Shown: piece by piece, positions 58,939-64,000 of the stretch | How positions within the stretch are numbered: position 1 is the first letter of the stretch | How the letters are laid out: every line of letters begins with the position of its first letter | Assembly (NCBI RefSeq): GCF_015352445.1 | Contig: NZ_JADKPO010000008.1 | Location: 1 to 64,000, forward strand | Direction of reading: 5' to 3' | DNA length: 64,000 nt | DNA from: Nocardioides agariphilus | GTDB taxonomy: Bacteria > Actinomycetota > Actinomycetes > Propionibacteriales > Nocardioidaceae | The notes under the pieces: generated by a model | Told to the model about the DNA's origin: nothing | The model's input: only the letters and a program-made list of their open reading frames with translations | The model's database searches: none | Made by a program: the position numbers and the translations under genes

Positions 58939-60957
58939 ATGGCATCAACTGCCACCGCGCCGTCCCGGGGAGGGGCGCGCGTACACGTGCAGAGGTTCGG
59001 CACGTTCTTGTCCAACATGGTGCTGCCGAACATCGGCGCCTTCATCGCCTGGGGTCTCATCACCGCACTGTTCATCCAGGCCGGCTGGATCACCCTGATC
59101 GGCGAGAAGCTGTTCGACAAGAAGCCTGGCCTCGATCCGGGCCAGTACGACTACGGCTTCGTCTCGCAGCTCGGCGGCTGGGACGGTGTCCACGGCGGAA
59201 TCGTCGGCCCGATGATCACCTACCTGCTGCCGGTCCTGATCGGCTACACCGGTGGCCGGATGATGTACAACGACAACATCCGCGGTGGCGTCGTCGGCGC
59301 CATCGCGACCATGGGCGCGGTCGCGGGCGCGAGCGTGCCGATGTTCCTCGGCGCGATGATCATGGGCCCCCTGGGCGGCTGGTCGATGAAGAAGATCGAC
59401 GCCATCTGGGACGGCAAGATCAAGCCCGGCTTCGAGATGCTGGTCAACAACTTCTCAGCGGGCATCTGGGGCATGATCCTGGCGATCGTCGGCTTCTTCG
59501 TCGCCGGACAGTTCGTGGAGAAGTTCAGCGAGGGGGCCGGCAACGTCGTCGACTTCCTCGTCGACAAGAACCTGCTGCCGCTGGCCTCGGTGTTCGTCGA
59601 GCCCGCCAAGGTGCTGTTCCTCAACAACGCCATCAACCACGGCGTCTTCACCCCGCTCGGCACCACCGAGGCGGTGGAGAAGGGCAAGTCGATCCTGTTC
59701 CTCATCGAGGCCAACCCCGGCCCCGGTGTCGGCCTGCTGCTGGCCTTCGCGCTGTTCGGCAAGGGTCTGGCCAAGGCGTCGGCTCCCGGCGCGATGCTGA
59801 TCCAGTTCGTCGGCGGCATCCACGAGATCTACTTCCCCTTCGTGCTGATGAAGCCCGTCACTCTGGTCGCCGTGATCTGCGGCGGCGCCACCGGCGTGGC
59901 CACCAACATGGTCTTCGACTCCGGCCTTCGCGCTCCGGCGGCGCCGGGATCGATCATCGCGGTGTGGTTGCAGGCGCCGGCGAGCAGCTTCGTCGGAGTC
60001 ACTTTGTCGGTGATCCTGTCGGCGACCGTGTCCTTCCTGATCGCCTCGGTGATCCTCAAGGCCGACCGCAGCGAAGCCGTCGACGACCTCGCCCACGCCA
60101 CGGCCCAGATGGAGGCCAACAAGGGCAAGGCGTCCTCGGTCTCCGGTGCCCTGCTCGGCGGCGGCACCGCGGTCGCCACCAAGGAGATCCGCAACATCGT
60201 GTTCGCGTGCGACGCGGGCATGGGTTCCTCCGCGATGGGCGCCTCGGTTCTCCGCAAGAAGATCCAGGACGCGGGCCATGGCGAGGTGACGGTCGTCAAC
60301 AAAGCCATCTCCAACCTCAGAGACGATGTGGACCTGGTGGTCACCCATCAGGACCTGACCGACCGCGCCAAGCAGAAGGCTCCCTCGGCGATCCACGTGT
60401 CGGTGGACAACTTCATGGCGAGTCCGAAGTACGACGAGGTCGTCGAGTTGGTGAACCAGTCGAACTCCGTGGGAGCAAACGCCCCAAAAGCTGAGGCCCC
60501 GCTAGGGGCCCTGGTGGATGGGGAGCCTGACGTTCTCTCGCCGAGCTCGATCGTCCTCGGGGGCACCGCGCGAGACCGCGACTCCGCCATCGAGGAGGCC
60601 GGACGCCTCTTGGTGGAGGCCGGCTCAGTCGACCCGTCCTACGTGGCTGCGATGCACGAGCGGGAGAAGTCCGTGTCGACCTTCATGGGCAACGGCCTGG
60701 CCATCCCTCACGGCACCAACGAGGCCAAGGGCGCCATCCGGCGTACGGGCATCTCGTTCGTGAGGTATGACGAGCCGGTCGACTGGAACGGCAAGCCGGC
60801 GGAGTTCGTGCTCGGCATCGCCGGAGCCGGCAACGACCACCTGGCGCTGTTGTCCAAGATCGCGGAGGTCTTCACCGACAAGGACCGCGTCGCCCAGCTC
60901 CGGGCGGCCCGGTCGGCAGACGAGGTGCTGGAGGTGCTGGAGGGCGTCAGGGCCTGA
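58939..60957 (+). CDS. mtlA: PTS mannitol-type transporter, fused IICBA
   Basis: This 672-residue transporter couples sugar uptake to phosphorylation. The membrane IIC domain (about 18-375) begins VQRFGTFLSNMVLPNIGAFI and includes the HEIYFPFVL motif. The IIB domain has its cysteine in FACDAGMGSSAMGAS (about 423-437). The C-terminal IIA domain (about 530-672) has its phosphohistidine in GNGLAIPHGTNEAK. EI and HPr are not in the window. Mannitol is the best guess, but related hexitols are possible. Confidence 0.93.
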   Translation: MASTATAPSRGGARVHVQRFGTFLSNMVLPNIGAFIAWGLITALFIQAGWITLIGEKLFDKKPGLDPGQYDYGFVSQLGGWDGVHGGIVGPMITYLLPVLIGYTGGRMMYNDNIRGGVVGAIATMGAVAGASVPMFLGAMIMGPLGGWSMKKIDAIWDGKIKPGFEMLVNNFSAGIWGMILAIVGFFVAGQFVEKFSEGAGNVVDFLVDKNLLPLASVFVEPAKVLFLNNAINHGVFTPLGTTEAVEKGKSILFLIEANPGPGVGLLLAFALFGKGLAKASAPGAMLIQFVGGIHEIYFPFVLMKPVTLVAVICGGATGVATNMVFDSGLRAPAAPGSIIAVWLQAPASSFVGVTLSVILSATVSFLIASVILKADRSEAVDDLAHATAQMEANKGKASSVSGALLGGGTAVATKEIRNIVFACDAGMGSSAMGASVLRKKIQDAGHGEVTVVNKAISNLRDDVDLVVTHQDLTDRAKQKAPSAIHVSVDNFMASPKYDEVVELVNQSNSVGANAPKAEAPLGALVDGEPDVLSPSSIVLGGTARDRDSAIEEAGRLLVEAGSVDPSYVAAMHEREKSVSTFMGNGLAIPHGTNEAKGAIRRTGISFVRYDEPVDWNGKPAEFVLGIAGAGNDHLALLSKIAEVFTDKDRVAQLRAARSADEVLEVLEGVRA

Positions 60958-60982
60958 AGCCGACTTCCGGCAAACCCCGAAC

Positions 60983-61017
60983 GGGGCCGCGCACCTACCC
61001 CCCAGGTGCGCGGCCCC
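60983..61017. terminator. Terminator between mtlA and the lipoprotein hydrolase
   Basis: A perfect 14-bp GC-rich stem (60983-60996 with 61004-61017) with a seven-base loop lies 25 bases after the mtlA stop and 15 bases from the stop of the convergent gene. It probably serves both strands. Confidence 0.75.
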
Positions 61018-61032
61018 TCTGGTCGTTGAGCC

Positions 61033-61887
61033 TCAGCCGGCGAGCAGCCGGGTGACCGTCTGCCACGCCGGGCTCGTCGGGTCGATCACCGACGAGTGGT
61101 CGCCCGGGACCTCGTGCAGCGAGACCGGTGCGCCGACGGCCTCGGCGGCCGCGACGTAGGCGGTGGTCTGCTCGCGGGGCACGACCTGGTCCTCGCGCGG
61201 GTGCACGCAGGCGACCGCGCACTGCGCGGGCACGAGTCGGGTGGGGTCGCCCTGGTCGTAGTGGTCGGGGACTTCTGCTGGCCGGCCACCCATCAAGGCG
61301 TCGACGTTGCCGCTGCCCAGGCGCAGCCGCGAGGCCTCGGTGAGGTCGAGGACGCCGGCCAGCGAGACGCACCGCGTGACGGTCACGGCCGAGGGGCCGC
61401 CCGGCGTGGTGTCACGACGCGACGCGGCCCATACCGCCAGCTGGCCTCCTGCGGAGTGGCCGACCAGGCGTACGTCGGACGCGTCGATGGTGTCGAAGGT
61501 GTTGAGGTGGTCGATCCCAACGGCCACGTCCTCGAAGGTCGCCGGCCAGCCGCCGCCGGCGCCCAGTCGGCGGTACTCGAGGTTCCAGACGGCATAGCCG
61601 GCGGCCTGAAGAGCGCGGCACATCGGTCGCATCGCGTCTGCGCCGAACCCGGCAGCCCAGTAGCCGCCGTGGAGGACGACCACGGTGGCGGTCGGGATGC
61701 CGGCGGGCAGGAACAGGTCGCCGTACTGGGACGGGTCGGCGCCGTAGGCCGACCTGCCCTCGCTCGCCTCGCGGACCGCCGCCGAGCTGCTGCAGCCGGT
61801 GAGGGCCATCGCCGAGCCGACGGCCAGGCCGAGCAGGCCGCGACGGCCCAAGCCCGATGGGTGGCCCGACGGGTCGCCTCGACTCAC
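61033..61887 (-). CDS. Tat-type lipoprotein alpha/beta hydrolase
   Basis: This 284-residue protein begins with a signal containing twin arginines (GLGRRGLLGLAVGSAMALTG) and a lipobox cysteine (LTGC, C32), so it should be exported and lipid-anchored. The hydrolase core has the HGGYW oxyanion motif, the nucleophile GHSAGG and a catalytic histidine in VPGDHSSV; it resembles esterase/kynurenine formamidase-like enzymes. The substrate is unknown. GTG start overlapping the nfo stop (GTGA). Confidence 0.83.
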   Translation of the reverse strand: MSRGDPSGHPSGLGRRGLLGLAVGSAMALTGCSSSAAVREASEGRSAYGADPSQYGDLFLPAGIPTATVVVLHGGYWAAGFGADAMRPMCRALQAAGYAVWNLEYRRLGAGGGWPATFEDVAVGIDHLNTFDTIDASDVRLVGHSAGGQLAVWAASRRDTTPGGPSAVTVTRCVSLAGVLDLTEASRLRLGSGNVDALMGGRPAEVPDHYDQGDPTRLVPAQCAVACVHPREDQVVPREQTTAYVAAAEAVGAPVSLHEVPGDHSSVIDPTSPAWQTVTRLLAG

Positions 61888-62675
61888 ACACGCTCCAGGA
61901 GGAACGCGAAGTCGGTGCGGTGCTCGTCGGCTCCTCCAGGGGTCTCGCAGATCACGGGGGCCTCGGCGTCGCGGACGACCGCGGCGAGCAGGTCGGGGTC
62001 GATATGACCCGCGCCGAAGTTGGCGTGACGGTCGGCTCCGGAGTCGAACTCGTCACGGCTGTCGTTGGCGTGCACGAGGTCGATGCGACCGGTCACCTTG
62101 CGGACGTCCTCGACCACGGTCTCCAGCGAGTTGCCGCCCGCGTGGGCGTGGCAGGTGTCGAGGCAGAACCCGACCATGTCGCTGCCCTCGACCGCCGAGA
62201 TCGCGTCGAAGACGCGGTCGATGCGCTCGAGCCAGCGGGTCATCGCGTTGTCGCCGCCGGCGGTGTTCTCGATGAGGAGGGGCAGCTTGATGTCGGTCGC
62301 CGCGATCGCCTTGCGCCAGTTGTCGATGCCGGTCTCGACGTCCTCGGCCTTGTCGACGTGTCCGCCGTGGACGATCAGGCCCTTGGCGCACAGCGCCGCC
62401 GCGGCGTCGACGTGCTGCTGCAGCAGCTTGCGCGAGGGGATCCGGATCCGGTTGTTGGTCGTGGCGACGTTGACGAGGTAGGGGGCGTGCACGTAGAGGT
62501 CGATCCCGGCAGCGGCCGCGTCGTCGCGCAGCCCGTCGAGCCCCCCGGCATAGAGGACCTCGGGCCCCTTGTAGCCCTGCGGGTTGCCGAGGAAGAACTG
62601 CACCAGGTCGGTCTCCCGCGCCCTCGCCTCGGCCAGCGGGTCTGTCTGCTCGACGTGGGCTCCGATCCGGATCAT
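61884..62675 (-). CDS. nfo: Endonuclease IV (AP endonuclease)
   Basis: This 263-residue TIM-barrel enzyme cleaves DNA at abasic sites in base excision repair. Zinc-ligand segments are visible: VHAPYLVNVAT, LIVHGGHVDKAED, PLLIENTAGGD, GFCLDTCHAHAGG, LVHANDSRDEFDSGADRHANFGAGHI and ICETPGG. It is the first gene of a short minus-strand pair with the lipoprotein hydrolase and is divergent from the class V aminotransferase-like gene. Confidence 0.94.
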   Translation of the reverse strand: MIRIGAHVEQTDPLAEARARETDLVQFFLGNPQGYKGPEVLYAGGLDGLRDDAAAAGIDLYVHAPYLVNVATTNNRIRIPSRKLLQQHVDAAAALCAKGLIVHGGHVDKAEDVETGIDNWRKAIAATDIKLPLLIENTAGGDNAMTRWLERIDRVFDAISAVEGSDMVGFCLDTCHAHAGGNSLETVVEDVRKVTGRIDLVHANDSRDEFDSGADRHANFGAGHIDPDLLAAVVRDAEAPVICETPGGADEHRTDFAFLLERV

Positions 62676-62710
62676 GCGCTCACGCTATCCCCGGACACCG
62701 ACGCTCTGGA

Positions 62711-62716
62711 TAGCGT
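62711..62716 (+). promoter_or_regulatory. Putative -10 element for a leaderless mRNA
   Basis: TAGCGT ends seven bases before the GTG at 62724. No Shine-Dalgarno is present, and this spacing decides my choice of start over the GTGs at 62715 and 62736. Confidence 0.4.
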
Positions 62717-62723
62717 GCTGCTC

Positions 62724-63758
62724 GTGGGACTGGACGTGAGGGGAAGGTACGCCGGCGGGCGGGGCTACCTGGCCGTCGCGACCTTCGGGTTGCCGGCGGA
62801 CCTGACGGTCCAGGCGATGCGGCGGGACCTGGAGCGGTATGCGACGGGGACGACCGACATGCCGGAGTACACCGAGACCGTCGAGCGGGGACGGGGCCAC
62901 GCTGCCGCCTTGCTGGGCGTGGACGTCTCGCGCGTCGCGATCGGCTCGCAGGCGTCGTACTTCGTGGGGTTGGCGGCCGTCGCGGCGCCGACGGGCGCCG
63001 AGATCGTCTGCATCGAGGGCGACTTCGGCTCGGTGGTCCGGCCGTTCCTCGCGCGTGGCGACCTGGTGGTCAGGCACGTCCCCTTGGCCGACCTCGCCGA
63101 CGCCATCGGACCGGACACCTGGATGGTGGCCTACGCGCTCGTGCAGTCGAGCACGGGTCAGGTCTGCGATGCAGCCGCGATCAGCAGCGCCGCGCGGGCT
63201 CACCGAGCCCGGGTCCTCGTCGACGTCACCCAGGCGACGGGCTGGCTGCCGACGACGAGCCTCGATGCCGACCTGATCGTCTGCCACACCTACAAGTGGC
63301 TGTGCGCGCCGCGGGGCAGCGCGTTCGCGGCGTTCTCCGAGCAGGCCATGAGCGAGCTGTGGCCGGTGGCCGCGGGGTGGTACTCCGCGCCCGACCCGTG
63401 GACGTCGGCCTACGGGCCGGCCCTCGACCTGGCCGAGGATGCCAGCCGCTTCGACACCTCGCCCGGCTGGCACGCCTGGGTCGGCGCCGAGGCCGCGCTG
63501 CGGTTCGTCCTGTCCCTGGACCCCGGGGCGGTGCACGACCACGACACCGCGCTGGCCGACTCCTTCCGGGCGCGCCTGGGACTCGAGCCCTCCGGCAGCG
63601 CGATCGTGTCGTGGGCCGACCCCGACGGGTCGCACCTGGCCGCGCTCTCCTCGGCCGGCGTCGTGGCCGCCGGCCGGGCCGGCCGCGCACGGGTGTCGTT
63701 CCACCTCTGGAACGACGAGGAGGACGTCGACCTGGCGGCGCGCGCGATCGGCCGCTGA
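62724..63758 (+). CDS. Class V aminotransferase-like PLP enzyme
   Basis: This fold-type I PLP enzyme, about 344 residues, belongs to the class V (cysteine desulfurase/kynureninase-like) group. The PLP lysine is in VCHTYKWLCAPRGSAF, and the aspartate in VLVDVTQATGWLP. The N-terminus is short for the class and the C-terminus ends in RVSFHLWNDEEDVDLAARAI. There is no obvious desulfurase cysteine loop, so a lyase or aminotransferase role is likelier. The long upstream open frame overlaps nfo and is a shadow. Confidence 0.8.
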   Translation: MGLDVRGRYAGGRGYLAVATFGLPADLTVQAMRRDLERYATGTTDMPEYTETVERGRGHAAALLGVDVSRVAIGSQASYFVGLAAVAAPTGAEIVCIEGDFGSVVRPFLARGDLVVRHVPLADLADAIGPDTWMVAYALVQSSTGQVCDAAAISSAARAHRARVLVDVTQATGWLPTTSLDADLIVCHTYKWLCAPRGSAFAAFSEQAMSELWPVAAGWYSAPDPWTSAYGPALDLAEDASRFDTSPGWHAWVGAEAALRFVLSLDPGAVHDHDTALADSFRARLGLEPSGSAIVSWADPDGSHLAALSSAGVVAAGRAGRARVSFHLWNDEEDVDLAARAIGR

Positions 63759-63822
63759 CGGGTCAGCCCCCAGTCGCCCGAAAGTCGATCGATGTCGGTG
63801 GGTGGTGACACGATCGAGGGCG

Positions 63823-64000
63823 ATGTCGGCGAACCCTCCCAAGACGACCCTCAAGACCTTCTGGGCGCAACTGCCCCGGGAGGGGCGTTGGCTGCTCTCG
63901 ACCGTCGCCATCCAGCTGTTCGGCAGGGGCATGACGCTGCCGTTCACGGTGATCTACCTCCACGAGGTGCGCGGCATCGGCCTCGACGTCGCGGGCTCGC
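63823..64000 (+). CDS. MFS transporter, N-terminal fragment (runs off window)
   Basis: The ATG at 63823 opens a frame that continues past the window edge. The first 59 residues (MSANPPKTTLKTFWAQ ... GRGMTLPFTVIYLHEVRGIG) have the start of a first membrane helix (LLSTVAIQLFGRGMTLPFTVIYL) typical of actinobacterial major facilitator proteins. Family assignment is from this short segment only. Confidence 0.6.
   Translation, partial: MSANPPKTTLKTFWAQLPREGRWLLSTVAIQLFGRGMTLPFTVIYLHEVRGIGLDVAGS

Noticed and set aside
61857-62723. Extended N-terminus of the class V aminotransferase-like protein
   Set aside because: The extension is antisense to nfo, which has all its zinc-site motifs.

Overview
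The window is high-GC actinobacterial chromosome spanning the replication origin. Gene order (rpmH-rnpA-yidD-yidC-jag-rsmG-parA-parB on one side of dnaA; dnaN-gnd-recF-dciA-gyrB-gyrA on the other), a FemX-type enzyme expected to add glycine to peptidoglycan, and the dispersed hairpin repeats together suggest a member of the Propionibacteriales close to Nocardioides. The species assignment is inference; I could run no search.

Layout: 1-229 is a tandem repeat. 236-9974 is the minus-strand gyrase/recombination/clamp block (DUF3566 protein, gyrA, gyrB, dciA, recF, gnd, dnaN). 9975-10377 is the probable oriC with DnaA boxes. dnaA follows (minus), then a 471-bp divergent control region, then the plus-strand operon rpmH to parB. 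Two parS sites lie inside the rsmG and parA coding sequences. 17681-30704 holds envelope and redox genes: plsC, ddl, an aminotransferase, a GNAT enzyme, trxA, trxB (with a SigR-type promoter), an anti-sigma-like protein, sigM, a MurJ-partner pseudokinase, murJ and a secreted DUF6049 protein. Then come cca and malate synthase, each ending at strong hairpins.

35839-47956 is a purine catabolism cluster on the minus strand: guaD, xdhC, xdhB, xdhA, allE, allB, uraH, uraD, uricase and a DUF6986 aldolase-like protein. Together these would take guanine through xanthine, urate and allantoin towards ureidoglycolate; the allantoate-hydrolysing step is not in the window. A DUF559/AbiEi-type gene sits inside the cluster, bracketed by inverted copies of a palindromic repeat. 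47998-64000 holds AIM24, RDD, ino1, padR, ponA, a GT87 glycosyltransferase, an alanine-racemase-like/FemX pair, a mannitol-type PTS with a divergent dehydrogenase, nfo, a class V aminotransferase-like protein and the start of an MFS transporter.

Most genes are conserved core functions in tight, overlapping operons. The unusual signal is a set of small palindromic repeats. Copies of two families sit in frame inside xdhA, femX and the uricase gene, with compensatory base changes in the hairpin stem; others lie at gene ends and supply the stop codons. I see no phage, plasmid, CRISPR array, insertion sequence, rRNA or tRNA gene.
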